A stretch of DNA of 64,000 nt from Mucilaginibacter_A sp050954285 (GTDB lineage Bacteria; Bacteroidota; Bacteroidia; Sphingobacteriales; Sphingobacteriaceae): NCBI GenBank assembly GCA_050954285.1, contig JBPBPL010000016.1:62001-126000 (forward strand), written 5' to 3'. A model generated the notes under the pieces. That model had not been told where the DNA came from. It saw only the letters and a program-made list of their open reading frames with translations, and searched no databases. Made by a program: the position numbers and the translations under genes. Each line of letters begins with the position of its first letter. Position 1 is the first letter of the stretch. Positions 1-8,318 of this stretch are shown here, in pieces.

Positions 1-321
1 AGCAATGCTGTTGACAACAGGCAATTTCAGGCTTTCTATCAATGAATCCCGGTTGGTATAAACATCTATATAAACAATTTTGCTTAGTAAGGATGGCTCG
101 TGCAAACCGGCAGTAAGGTAGGCTTTGAACCAAATGGTATCGCCAACCGCATAATAAGGCTTATCAAAGTGAAGGTAAACTTTTTCGACTGGATGATCTT
201 CTGTAAACTTGGCCGTTTTGGCAATAATAGTGTTTAAACTAACGGTATCCTGAGCAAAAAGGGTAGAACTGAAAACGGCAAATAAAAAAAGTGTACAGTA
301 TAAAAACCTGGCCAAGCGCAT
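1..321 (-). CDS. N-terminus of a secreted macroglobulin-like protein (partial)
   Basis: The first 107 codons of a minus-strand gene whose remainder lies left of the window; I translated it directly from the sequence. It starts with a signal peptide (MRLARFLYCT..., hydrophobic stretch to about residue 22, then FAQD). Residues 43-70 carry HPVEKVYLHFDKPYYAVGDT followed by IWFKAYL. This is typical of the N-terminal MG2-like domain of large Bacteroidota proteins that often end in a TonB-receptor plug or carboxypeptidase-regulatory domain. Such proteins are exported; their role is poorly defined. The family call rests only on this N-terminal block, and the C-terminal architecture cannot be judged. 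Confidence 0.7.
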   Translation of the reverse strand, partial: MRLARFLYCTLFLFAVFSSTLFAQDTVSLNTIIAKTAKFTEDHPVEKVYLHFDKPYYAVGDTIWFKAYLTAGLHEPSLLSKIVYIDVYTNRDSLIESLKLPVVNSIA

Positions 322-437
322 ATATAAAAATGTTTTTTAAAGAAGGCTAAATATAACTATTAACGCCGGGCATGGGCAAAAGCGTGTTTATTTTAACACT
401 TTTTTACATTTGGGCTAATGCTGTTTTTAACGCATAA

Positions 438-470
438 AAAAAACGACGGACAATTTAGCCGTCGTTTTTT
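438..470. terminator. Rho-independent terminator, bidirectional
   Basis: A perfect 12-bp stem (AAAAAACGACGG / CCGTCGTTTTTT, 438-449 and 459-470) with a 9-base loop and a T run on either strand. It lies far downstream of the GH1-like gene on the minus strand and upstream of the partial gene at 1-321, so it would isolate that gene from readthrough. Confidence 0.85.
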
Positions 471-619
471 AGTAGATAAAAGAAGTATTGTATTCGGTTA
501 CTGATAAACAAAAATTTATTTTGTCAAATATTTGTTGAGCCAGATCAATAAAGATATTTAACCATTAATTATTTTTAAAGTAAAGCTAAAGCCTGCTTAA
601 TTTCCATCAAAAAATGCTT

Positions 620-714
620 ATACTTCTTTTATACCTGTAAATTTCGGTTTGTAACCGATACCATTAGAAAAAAGTACAATACCTTTCACAATTTTAGGTC
701 GATAAAAGAAGCAT
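620..714. repeat. Facing motif pair, 95 bp
   Basis: ATACTTCTTTTATA (620-633) and GATAAAAGAAGCAT (701-714) face each other in the spacer downstream of the GH1-like gene. They could form a hairpin arm in RNA or two binding sites in DNA. Confidence 0.6.
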
Positions 715-767
715 CAAAAAAATCCTGAATGAGATTTAAACAGACTTTGCTCTTTAATTAATTACAA

Positions 768-1946
768 TCAGGAAAAACTGTACAATTCATCCGGAACCAT
801 GGCTGCCTGTACTTTTGCCTGTCCGTTAATCAAGGCTTGTGCATAATCTTCCTGTAAAATTCGCTGCGGAATTTCTCCCGGTTGCGGCTCGGCGTCCCAT
901 AAACCAGAGTGATGCCAGTAATCCAGATGATCCCAATCCGGCCGGTCAACAATCGGGTAGATGCAAACACCCCACATCGGCAGCTTTCTTTGTGCCATAA
1001 TTACGCATTCATCAGCAATATAATCAATCCAAAGCGGCCGGTCTTCCAGCGGATGACTGGTTTCCGTTAGCACAAAAGGTTTATTGTAGCGGCGATAAGC
1101 TTCTTCCATCAACAAATGCAGCGGTTTGAAACGGAAATCGAGCGGCTGATCAATCCATTTTAAATACTGATGCGTGGTGCTTACCCATTCATTGTTGTAA
1201 TAATGATTGAAGCCTAAAATATCCAGGTAGTCCGGAGAACCGCCCAGTTCCGGACAGATTTTACCGGTCAGAATATCAACCGATTGATACTGATCTAAAT
1301 GTGCCTTGGCTGCATCAATCACTTCTTTATCCGTAGCATTCAGCGGTGGCACCACGTTAATCAGTGGTTCGGTTGTCATGATTTTTACATTTGGATCTAC
1401 CTCGCGCATCGCTACAATGCCTTCAATATAAGCACGCATCAGCGCATATTTTACTTCCCAGCCCATGCGATGGCAGTATGGCGAAGTTCCGGCTGCATCG
1501 CCGCCTAGCCAGGAAATAAAGCTTACTTCGTTTATCGGGGTAATTATCAAGGTATCATCCGGCGAAATGCTGCGGTAAAAAGTAACAAACGCACGGCAAA
1601 CGGCTGCAAAACGACGGGCAAACATGGGGTGCAAAGGCGTTAAATCATCAGGGAAACCAAAATGACAAATGTCCCAAAGCTGTTGTATGCCATTGGCTTT
1701 TCCAATGCGGATCATGTGCTCTACCGTTTCCCAGTTGTATTGATAAGGACGCGTTTCTACCTGGCTCCAGCGGATGCCTTCGCGTACGGTTTTAATTTGA
1801 TAAGGAGCTAAATCCTGATAATCGCTGTCAATTATCTGCAAATGACCGGTTGTGGTTAATAAATCAACGCGGTTGCCAAAAGCATTTTGCTGGTCGGTGC
1901 ATTCGTAGCCAGCCATCCAGTAGGAGTGAAAAGGAGTTTTAAACAT
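768..1946 (-). CDS. GH1-like (clan GH-A) glycoside hydrolase
   Basis: A 392-residue cytoplasmic protein without a signal peptide. TPINEV (E140) looks like the acid/base glutamate motif of family 1 beta-glycosidases, and FVLTETSHP (E295) sits where the nucleophile glutamate is expected. SWLGGDAAGTSPY and FNHYYNNEW also fit a (beta/alpha)8 retaining glycosidase. It is shorter than classical GH1 enzymes (about 450 residues) and lacks the usual ITENG form of the nucleophile motif, so specificity cannot be assigned. It may be a distant GH1 or unclassified GH-A protein. It stands alone, 72 bp upstream of a PhzF-like gene on the same strand. Confidence 0.7.
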   Translation of the reverse strand: MFKTPFHSYWMAGYECTDQQNAFGNRVDLLTTTGHLQIIDSDYQDLAPYQIKTVREGIRWSQVETRPYQYNWETVEHMIRIGKANGIQQLWDICHFGFPDDLTPLHPMFARRFAAVCRAFVTFYRSISPDDTLIITPINEVSFISWLGGDAAGTSPYCHRMGWEVKYALMRAYIEGIVAMREVDPNVKIMTTEPLINVVPPLNATDKEVIDAAKAHLDQYQSVDILTGKICPELGGSPDYLDILGFNHYYNNEWVSTTHQYLKWIDQPLDFRFKPLHLLMEEAYRRYNKPFVLTETSHPLEDRPLWIDYIADECVIMAQRKLPMWGVCIYPIVDRPDWDHLDYWHHSGLWDAEPQPGEIPQRILQEDYAQALINGQAKVQAAMVPDELYSFS

Positions 1947-2018
1947 GTAATGATAATCGATAAATAAAAACTAACCGAAAGATAGCTTAAATGTTGAGAA
2001 ATTTAATTTGCCGGTTGG

Positions 2019-2816
2019 TTAAGCTTCTGGTAGGTAGATTTTTCCACTAAGATAAGTAACCGCTTTGCCAGCTATTTTTACACGGTTGCCGCTATTTTCG
2101 CACCAGATCTCTCCTTTGCGGGCAGAGAGCTGGTAAGCGTGCATACTGTTTTTATCCAACCTTTTTGCCCAATAAGGAATAAGTGTGCAATGTGCAGAAC
2201 CCGTAACCGGATCTTCGGGAACACTGCAAGACGGCGCAAAAAAGCGGGAAACGAAATCAACTTCTTCGCCGGGAGCAGTTACAATAATGCCGATCACATC
2301 TATTTTACCGAGCAAAGCAAAATCCGGTTTCAGGTTGATGATAGCTGCTTCGGATTCATAAACCACAAAATAATCACGGGATTTCTGGATGATAGAAGGC
2401 GTTGCATTTCCGCCCAAAGCTTCCAGCAAAATATCCGGTACGGCACAAGGTTGGGGTGGGCGCGAAGGGAAGTCCAACGTGTAAAGATCACCGGATTTGG
2501 AAACTACGAGTGTACCGGCAACCTTGGTTTTAAAGTTTATGCTTTCGCCCACATAATTTAATTCTGTATAAAGAATATGTGCCGATGCTAAAGTTGCATG
2601 TCCGCACAAGTCAATTTCGAGTTCTGGTGTAAACCATCTCAGCATAAAACCATCGCCATCAGGAACGAAGAATGCTGTTTCTGCCAGGTTATTTTCTAAA
2701 GCAATTTGCTGCATGATTTCATCAGGCAGCCATTCTGTTAGCGGACAAACAGCAGCCGGGTTTCCGCTAAAAAGCCGATCGGTAAAAGCATCGGCCTGAT
2801 AAATTTGTATATTCAT
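2019..2816 (-). CDS. PhzF family isomerase/epimerase
   Basis: A 265-residue protein of the PhzF / diaminopimelate-epimerase fold. N-terminal IYQADAFTDRLFSGNPAAV is the family signature, E46 in NNLAETAFF matches the catalytic glutamate of PhzF proteins, LCGHATLASAH (70-80) is conserved, and PVTGSAHC near residue 210 is the second-domain motif. Family members catalyse proton-transfer isomerisations; most housekeeping members have no known substrate, and no phenazine genes are nearby. A type B copy of the dispersed motif (2143-2156) lies inside the gene and encodes LDKNSMH. It is 6 bp downstream of the ABC gene and may share its transcript. Confidence 0.85.
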   Translation of the reverse strand: MNIQIYQADAFTDRLFSGNPAAVCPLTEWLPDEIMQQIALENNLAETAFFVPDGDGFMLRWFTPELEIDLCGHATLASAHILYTELNYVGESINFKTKVAGTLVVSKSGDLYTLDFPSRPPQPCAVPDILLEALGGNATPSIIQKSRDYFVVYESEAAIINLKPDFALLGKIDVIGIIVTAPGEEVDFVSRFFAPSCSVPEDPVTGSAHCTLIPYWAKRLDKNSMHAYQLSARKGEIWCENSGNRVKIAGKAVTYLSGKIYLPEA

Positions 2817-2822
2817 TCTGGA

Positions 2823-3476
2823 TTATATAAGGTGATTAATGTAGCCATAAGTTATCAGTTCTTCTGCGTTATGAATAGCATTTGTATAGCCATTATTCAA
2901 AAGCACTATCCGATCACTGATTTCTAAAATGCTGTTATACTGATGATCAGTTACAATAATACCTTTATGCAGGGAACGCAAACGTAAAATATTTTTAAAT
3001 TCTTCTGCTTGGATAGGAGAAAGATGAATGAATGGCTCATCCAGTAAAATGTATTCTGCTTTCGTATATAAAATCAGTAAAGTTTCTATTTGCCGAAGTT
3101 CTCCGCCTGATAATTGATCCGGTTTTTTTTGTCGGTACTTTTGGTAAATCGGATATTCTTGAAACTCATTCCATAAACTCGGATCAATTAACATTTCTGC
3201 CAACTTGGATATAATCATTGAGTTGGGTAGATAATGATGCTGAGGCAAATAAGCAATTTTATTATTCAGATAACCTTTCGTAATTATCTTATCATTTATG
3301 CTGATATGTTTGCCTGTTGGTTCAAGCGTTCCAAAAATAATTTTTAACAAACTTGATTTTCCGCAACCATTTCTACCCAGCAAACCTACAATTTCGTTGG
3401 GCTTGCAATCCAGGTAAATTCCTTGCAAAACTTTTTGTCCATTGTAACTTAATTCTACACTATCAACTTTTAGCAT
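2823..3476 (-). CDS. ABC transporter ATP-binding protein (orphan)
   Basis: A stand-alone ABC ATPase of 217 residues. Walker A GRNGCGKS is at 34-41, the Q-loop at PQHH (about 78-81), signature LSGGE at 122-126, Walker B ILLDEP at 143-148, and switch histidine in TDHQ at about 178. I place the start at ATG 3476; the frame runs up to a TTG at 3497, which would overlap the stop of the preceding gene. No permease of normal size is nearby; only the 99-residue membrane protein directly upstream could be a partner. It resembles the LptB/LolD-type size class, but the exported substrate is unknown. A role other than transport is possible. Confidence 0.8.
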   Translation of the reverse strand: MLKVDSVELSYNGQKVLQGIYLDCKPNEIVGLLGRNGCGKSSLLKIIFGTLEPTGKHISINDKIITKGYLNNKIAYLPQHHYLPNSMIISKLAEMLIDPSLWNEFQEYPIYQKYRQKKPDQLSGGELRQIETLLILYTKAEYILLDEPFIHLSPIQAEEFKNILRLRSLHKGIIVTDHQYNSILEISDRIVLLNNGYTNAIHNAEELITYGYINHLI

Positions 3477-3486
3477 CTCGCAACTT

Positions 3487-3786
3487 TCAACGTGCAAAAT
3501 ATAAACTTACAGCTATTGCATACAAAAAAACATCTGCTGTAAAAACGTATAAGTACATCTTCCAAATTGCGTACCCTGCATTGAGGTAATAGTAATTTGT
3601 TTTGTTGGAAAAATAGTGTTGGAAGTAAACCGATGAGGCGTATCCAATTAATTTGAACATCACACTAAAACCAGAGAATCCAAGTCCATATATCAATATT
3701 CCTTCAAATCCAGCTATGCTAAATAACAGGTTCCAAATAAATAACGGTCTCCAAAATAAGACTATAAGTTTCCAGGTTTTGTGCAT
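3487..3786 (-). CDS. Small hydrophobic membrane protein, function unknown
   Basis: A 99-residue protein with about three hydrophobic segments (KLIVLFWRPLFIWNLLFSIAGF, GILIYGLGFSGFSVMFKLIGY, and the last 25 residues, MYLYVFTADVFLYAIAVSLY). I do not recognise the family. It is followed after 10 bp by the ABC ATPase and preceded 8 bp upstream by endonuclease V on the same strand. The pairing suggests it may be the membrane partner of the ATPase, although it is much smaller than a usual permease. That link is inference from gene order only. Confidence 0.6.
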   Translation of the reverse strand: MHKTWKLIVLFWRPLFIWNLLFSIAGFEGILIYGLGFSGFSVMFKLIGYASSVYFQHYFSNKTNYYYLNAGYAIWKMYLYVFTADVFLYAIAVSLYFAR

Positions 3787-3794
3787 TGATTAAA

Positions 3795-4550
3795 TTAAGC
3801 ATACTTAAATAAACCCAACTGCATACTGTTTTTATCGCCCATATTTTGGGTTCGAATTTGGTTGACCAGCAAATGTGCTTTGCGCGTAGGATCGGGAATG
3901 CGGTAACCGGTGATGCATTGTTTGATGATGGCTAAGCTTTGTTCCAGATTGATGCGGTGGCCGGGAGAAATGAAAACGGGATTTACTTTGTTTTTGGTAC
4001 GCAATGCTGCACCGATTACTTCATCGCGGTCGTAAATTAAACTTTCTGAACCAGCTTTTTCCGGCAAAGGTTCAAACTTTCCGGTGAGTAAACTTTTGGC
4101 ACAACCCATTGTCGGGCTGTCTGTTATCAAGCCAAAATGTGTAGCAATGCCCATACGCCGTGGGTGCGCAATTCCTTGTCCGTCCAAAACCATTAAATCC
4201 GGTTTTATTTTGAGCTGGTTCCAGGCTTTTAGCAACGAAGGAATTTCGCGGAAAGAAAGCAAGCCAGGAATATATGGAAAGGTTGTTTTGCTAATGATGG
4301 TTGATTTTTCAATTTCCTGCAAATCCGGAAAACTCAAAACAATGATGCCGGCATAAACCGTTTCTTCATATTTATTAAAAGAAATATCGGCATCGGCGAT
4401 GGTTTGGATTGGTTTTGAAAGCGGCTCGATGCTGATTTGGGTACGCAATTGTTTCTGCAGTTCAATTGCCTGAGCAGGAGAAAGTTGTTCGTATTCTTCA
4501 ACAGAAATTTGTGGCATAAAAGAAGCATTTCGATTTAAGCCAGTATCCAT
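3795..4550 (-). CDS. nfi: Endonuclease V (deoxyinosine 3'-endonuclease)
   Basis: A 251-residue DNA repair nuclease that nicks one base 3' of deoxyinosine. ADADISF (acidic residues D53, D55), FPYIPGLLSFRE (E102) and LDGQGIAHPRRMGIATH (D123) are the standard catalytic and substrate-binding motifs; PYIPG is the wedge that reads the lesion. The N- and C-terminal tails are longer than in E. coli Nfi (about 223 residues). Both tails contain a dispersed-motif copy: 4515-4528 encodes NASFM near the start and 3823-3836 encodes DKNSM near the end, so the motif sits in the unconserved ends. It is the first gene of a three-gene minus-strand run with the ABC pair. Confidence 0.9.
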   Translation of the reverse strand: MDTGLNRNASFMPQISVEEYEQLSPAQAIELQKQLRTQISIEPLSKPIQTIADADISFNKYEETVYAGIIVLSFPDLQEIEKSTIISKTTFPYIPGLLSFREIPSLLKAWNQLKIKPDLMVLDGQGIAHPRRMGIATHFGLITDSPTMGCAKSLLTGKFEPLPEKAGSESLIYDRDEVIGAALRTKNKVNPVFISPGHRINLEQSLAIIKQCITGYRIPDPTRKAHLLVNQIRTQNMGDKNSMQLGLFKYA

Positions 4551-4625
4551 AAATTTTTAAAAATGTTTCAGTTCAAATCAAACCAAATCTTTTTAAATAC
4601 TGATGAATTCAGTTTACAATCAAAA

Positions 4626-5198
4626 CTATAAATGCGTATTGCTTCTGAAAAGTTTGATGGAAATAGCCAGCAGGATAATACCGAAAGCTTTTCGCAAAAC
4701 GCTTAACCCGGTTTTGCCCAATAATCTTTCCAGCACTTGCACGTTTTTCAATACCAGATAGACAAAAATGGTATTCAAGGTAATTCCAACTAAAATATTT
4801 TGCGTCTGATATTCTGATTTTAGAGAAAGCAAGGTCGTCATGGTTCCGGCGCCGGCAATTAAAGGAAAAGCCAACGGAACGATAGAAGCGGTAGAAGAAA
4901 TTTCCTCTTCCTTAAATAATCTGATGCCTAAAATTAATTCCACAGCGATCACAAAAATAACCAGCGAACCGGCGATGGCAAAAGAAGCAACATCCAGATT
5001 GATAATGGCCAGGAGCTGATCTCCTACAAAAAGAAAAATGATCATCAGCACCAAAACGGTTAAAGCTGCTTTTTCAGATTCAATTTTTCCAGCTTTTTGT
5101 CGTAAATCAATGATGATCGGGATGGTGCCTATAATATCAATGATGGCAAAAAGAATCATGGTGACAGAGAGGATTTCTCTAGGATTGAATGTTAGCAT
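4626..5198 (-). CDS. MarC family integral membrane protein
   Basis: A 190-residue protein with six predicted membrane segments. The N-terminal ILFAIIDIIGTIPIIIDLR and the central PLAFPLIAGAGTMTTLL match the MarC (UPF0056) family, whose glycine/proline-rich half-membrane motifs are conserved. The transported substrate, if any, is unknown; the historical link to multiple antibiotic resistance was later withdrawn. It overlaps the end of the upstream MFS gene by 7 bases on the same strand, which suggests translational coupling. Confidence 0.85.
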   Translation of the reverse strand: MLTFNPREILSVTMILFAIIDIIGTIPIIIDLRQKAGKIESEKAALTVLVLMIIFLFVGDQLLAIINLDVASFAIAGSLVIFVIAVELILGIRLFKEEEISSTASIVPLAFPLIAGAGTMTTLLSLKSEYQTQNILVGITLNTIFVYLVLKNVQVLERLLGKTGLSVLRKAFGIILLAISIKLFRSNTHL

Positions 5199-6370
5199 GG
5201 TTTTATCGGATTACTTTTTTCCTGTGATCTTAAAAGAAAGGTATATAAAAAACCAGCCAGAATTAAAAATGCGGATAAAAAGAAAACATAATGCACAGAA
5301 AAACCGGAGATCAAACCTGCACTGATCGGACCTAAAATTTGCCCAATGGAAGCATACGACTGGTTGATACCCAAAGTTTCTCCTTGTTCACTTTGATCAA
5401 CCCGGTCAGCAATAATGGAATTTAACATCGGGTTTCGCACACCATTAAACAAGCCGTAACCGCACATGCATGCCGCAAAGAAAATTAGTTTGGTAGCAAA
5501 ACCGGAAAGCAGCATTGCCGCAAAACAAAAAACAAGTGATAAAAGAAGTATTAGTGTTCGGGAAGAAATCAGTTTGGTAATATATGGAACAGCCAGCTGC
5601 ATAAGAATGCCGGAAATACCAAAGCCGGCAAAGAAAACGCCAATTTGAAAAGGCGTAATTTTCAAAACATCTGCTGTGAAAGTCTGGAAACCGATAATCA
5701 TGGTGAACTGCGCCATTGTCAATAAAAAGCCGATAAAAATAGCACTGCCTACAACTGGTTTTTTTAGTACGGTGACCAGAGATTTGAAGCTGAATTTACT
5801 CTCGTTCTTACGTTCGTGTTCGGGATTGGTTTCCTGTAAAAAAAAGTAGGTACATAATACGCCGATCAAAGCTATTCCTGCCGAAAAGTAAAACGGTGCC
5901 TGCAAACTTACTTTACTTAAAACGCCACCGATAGCAGGCCCGATAACAAAACCAAAGCCAAAAGCCGAACCGATGATGCCAAAGTTTTTGGCGCGGTCTT
6001 CCGGCGTTGAACTATCTGAAACCATTGCTTGTGCTACAGAAATGTTTCCGCCGGTAATGCCGTCTAAAATCCTGGCAGCAAAAAGCATAATTAAACTCCG
6101 TGCTTCTGCAAAAAGGACAAAAGAAATGCAGGTACCAATTAGGCTGATAATTAATATTGGTTTGCGACCATACTTATCCGACAGCGAGCCTAAGACCGGT
6201 GTGGCAAAAAACTGGGCGATGGAAAATGATGCGGTTAATAAACCTAAAGTTTGCTCGGTGATGCCAAACTGCTTGCCGTAAGGATAAATCAGCGGAACGA
6301 TTATGCCAAAACCTAAAGAGTTGATTACGCATATAAAAACCAGCACCCATAAGTTTTTATTATTTTTCAT
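5192..6370 (-). CDS. MFS drug-resistance-type transporter (TetA-like, DHA1)
   Basis: A 392-residue, 12-segment major facilitator. GSLSDKYGRKPILI (after TM2) is the MFS motif A and GFGFVIGPAIGGVLS is antiporter motif C of TM5, both typical of proton-coupled drug exporters of the TetA/DHA1 group. The C-terminal half (AMLLSGFATKLIFFAACMCGYGLFNGVRNPMLNS) is normal for the family. The substrate is unknown and nothing in the locus points to one. A motif copy at 5538-5551 lies in the coding sequence. It is followed by MarC with a 7-base overlap. Confidence 0.85.
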   Translation of the reverse strand: MKNNKNLWVLVFICVINSLGFGIIVPLIYPYGKQFGITEQTLGLLTASFSIAQFFATPVLGSLSDKYGRKPILIISLIGTCISFVLFAEARSLIMLFAARILDGITGGNISVAQAMVSDSSTPEDRAKNFGIIGSAFGFGFVIGPAIGGVLSKVSLQAPFYFSAGIALIGVLCTYFFLQETNPEHERKNESKFSFKSLVTVLKKPVVGSAIFIGFLLTMAQFTMIIGFQTFTADVLKITPFQIGVFFAGFGISGILMQLAVPYITKLISSRTLILLLSLVFCFAAMLLSGFATKLIFFAACMCGYGLFNGVRNPMLNSIIADRVDQSEQGETLGINQSYASIGQILGPISAGLISGFSVHYVFFLSAFLILAGFLYTFLLRSQEKSNPIKPC

Positions 6371-6407
6371 CGGATATAATTAACAGCTAAAGAAAGTATT
6401 AAAACCA

Positions 6408-6436
6408 AAAAAGGTTCTGCCTGGCAGAACCTTTTT
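6408..6436. terminator. Rho-independent terminator
   Basis: A 14-bp perfect inverted repeat (AAAAAGGTTCTGCC / GGCAGAACCTTTTT, 6408-6421 and 6423-6436); in practice the innermost pairs form the loop. A/T runs on both sides make it usable on either strand. It lies 25 bp downstream of the APC permease gene on the minus strand and separates it from the MFS-MarC pair. Confidence 0.85.
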
Positions 6437-6460
6437 ACACAAAGTATTTTTAATTGTGTT

Positions 6461-7969
6461 TTACAACTTTGGTTTCAAAGGATCGATTTCGGGTACAACA
6501 ATACCTTTATTTTGTAATACAGAATGTTTTTTACTGTAACTAAAATATATTACAAAGCCTACCAGCAACCAAACGATTAATCGTAGCCAGTTGGTCCAGC
6601 CTAAGCCTAGAATCATCAAACCACAAACAACAGCGCCCAGAATAGGAACAAACGGAACCAATGGGGTTTTAAACTCGCGTTTTAAATCAGGATCGGTTTT
6701 ACGCAGTACAATCACCGCAATACATACCAAAATAAAAGCGAACAAAGTACCAATACTGGTCATATCACCCACAATATCTCCCGGAACAAACGCTGCAAAC
6801 AAGCCAACTAAAATCAAAATAAACCAGCTTGCCTTATAAGGTGTTTTATATTTGGGATGAATATCGCTGAATACTTTTGGCAGCAAACCATCACGGCTCA
6901 TGGAGTAAAATACACGGGATTGACCCAAAAGCATCACCAAAATTACAGACGAAAAACCAGCTAAAATGGCAACCGTAACCAGTTTACTCAACCAGCCGTA
7001 ACCAATCATGTACTTGTTAATGGCGAAAACTACGGAAGCTTCTTTTCCAGAAGTTCTGAAATCTTCTACCGTAGCCATACCGGTTAGAACATGTGCAAAA
7101 AGAATATACAGGACGGTACAAATAGCCAATGATCCTAAAATTCCGATGGGCATGTCTCTTTTTGGATTAATCGCTTCCTGTGCAGTGGTACTCACGGCAT
7201 CAAAACCAATGAAGGCAAAAAACACCACGCCGGCTGCTCCGATTATCCCCCAAAAACCTCCGAAATTATGAGAAAGTCCATCGGGATCAACATAAGTGGT
7301 TGCTGCCGGAATATAAGGTGTATGATTAGCGGGGTTGATAAAGCTCCAGCCTAAAACAATAATTAAAATTACAATAGAAACTTTTGTAATCACGATAATG
7401 CCATTTACCAAAGCTGATTCCTGTGTGCCGCGAATCAGGAGCATGGTCAAAATTATCACGATAAACAAAGCAGGCAGATTAATGATACCGTGCACAGCCC
7501 CGGCATGTTGAAATGGCGAATGGCACCATTGATAAGGTATCTCACTGATTCCCAGCACATCAGACAATAATCTATTGAGGTATTCGCTCCAGGCAATGCC
7601 AACCGTAGCGGCACCAACGGCATATTCGAGGATTAAATCCCAACCGATAATCCAGGCCACCAATTCGCCCATAGTTGCGTAACTGTAGGTGTAAGCACTG
7701 CCTGCAATGGGTATAGAAGAGGAAAGTTCTGCATAACAAAGTCCAGCTAAGGCACAACCGATTGCGGCCACGATAAAACCATAAGTTACAGACGGACCAG
7801 CATTTTGTGCTGCTGCTGCGGCTGTACGAACAAACAAACCCGCTCCAATAATCGCCCCGATACCCAAAGCAATCAAAGAACCGGCAGTAAGCGTGCGTTT
7901 CAAGCTTTTCTCAGATTCCGCTGATTCGGCCATTAACTGGCTGATCGGCTTTTTTAAAAATAGACTCAT
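6461..7969 (-). CDS. APC family amino acid permease (CAT-like)
   Basis: A 502-residue inner-membrane transporter with 12 or more hydrophobic segments. The first segment, GSLIALGIGAIIGAGLFVRT, carries the GxG signature of APC transporters that binds the substrate carboxylate. FFAFIGFDAVSTTAQEAINP in TM6 is typical of the cationic amino acid transporter branch (YfnA/CAT-like). Later QSRVFYSMSRDGLLPKVFSDIHPKYKTP is the conserved TM8 loop. The exact amino acid cannot be told. It is monocistronic, with its own terminator and a divergent neighbour (PBP4). Confidence 0.88.
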   Translation of the reverse strand: MSLFLKKPISQLMAESAESEKSLKRTLTAGSLIALGIGAIIGAGLFVRTAAAAAQNAGPSVTYGFIVAAIGCALAGLCYAELSSSIPIAGSAYTYSYATMGELVAWIIGWDLILEYAVGAATVGIAWSEYLNRLLSDVLGISEIPYQWCHSPFQHAGAVHGIINLPALFIVIILTMLLIRGTQESALVNGIIVITKVSIVILIIVLGWSFINPANHTPYIPAATTYVDPDGLSHNFGGFWGIIGAAGVVFFAFIGFDAVSTTAQEAINPKRDMPIGILGSLAICTVLYILFAHVLTGMATVEDFRTSGKEASVVFAINKYMIGYGWLSKLVTVAILAGFSSVILVMLLGQSRVFYSMSRDGLLPKVFSDIHPKYKTPYKASWFILILVGLFAAFVPGDIVGDMTSIGTLFAFILVCIAVIVLRKTDPDLKREFKTPLVPFVPILGAVVCGLMILGLGWTNWLRLIVWLLVGFVIYFSYSKKHSVLQNKGIVVPEIDPLKPKL

Positions 7970-8318
7970 GTAGTTTTAGTTATGTAGATGTTTGATATGT
8001 TCTGTAATTCCAAACGTAATTATTTTTCATGAGAAAAACGAAATGTATCCGCCTTGGTACTTCTTTTAGCAGGTTAAGTATTGTATCAAACAATATTTTG
8101 CCCAAAAGTATTTGTGTTCCAATGGGATACTTCTTTTATCAGATAAAATTCTGACAAATTGGTTGTTTTACTATAAACAAATGGGAAATTTTAGTAAAAT
8201 ATTAGTTCCAACCCTGTTTATATCTTATAAAAATATTCAGTATAAAATTATTGCTGGCTTTTACTAAAAAATTAAATAGTTTAGAAGGCTGTGAATTCGT
8301 TTTTCTCAACCCCAAAAA
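7970..8318. other. 349-bp divergent spacer between permease and PBP4
   Basis: No gene seen. It must hold the promoters of both flanking genes. A CAAAAGTA at 8103-8110 reads TACTTTTG on the minus strand and fits a -7 box for the permease, but I find no matching -33 element. Two same-orientation motif copies lie at 8057 and 8126, and a third straddles the first codons of the PBP4 gene at 8325. Confidence 0.55.

Larger units (their letters stand above)
322..767. other. 446-bp spacer with terminator and four dispersed-motif copies
   Basis: I see no gene here. It contains a strong terminator (438-470) and four copies of the dispersed motif described separately, at 418, 475, 620 and 701. The last two face each other (ATACTTCTTTTATA, then GATAAAAGAAGCAT 81 bp later). 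The left end is upstream of the partial gene at 1-321 and the right end is downstream of the GH1-like gene. Confidence 0.7.

Noticed and set aside
2139..2561. 140-codon plus-strand frame opposite the PhzF gene
   Set aside because: It is the antisense shadow of a well-supported gene; the protein has no known motif.
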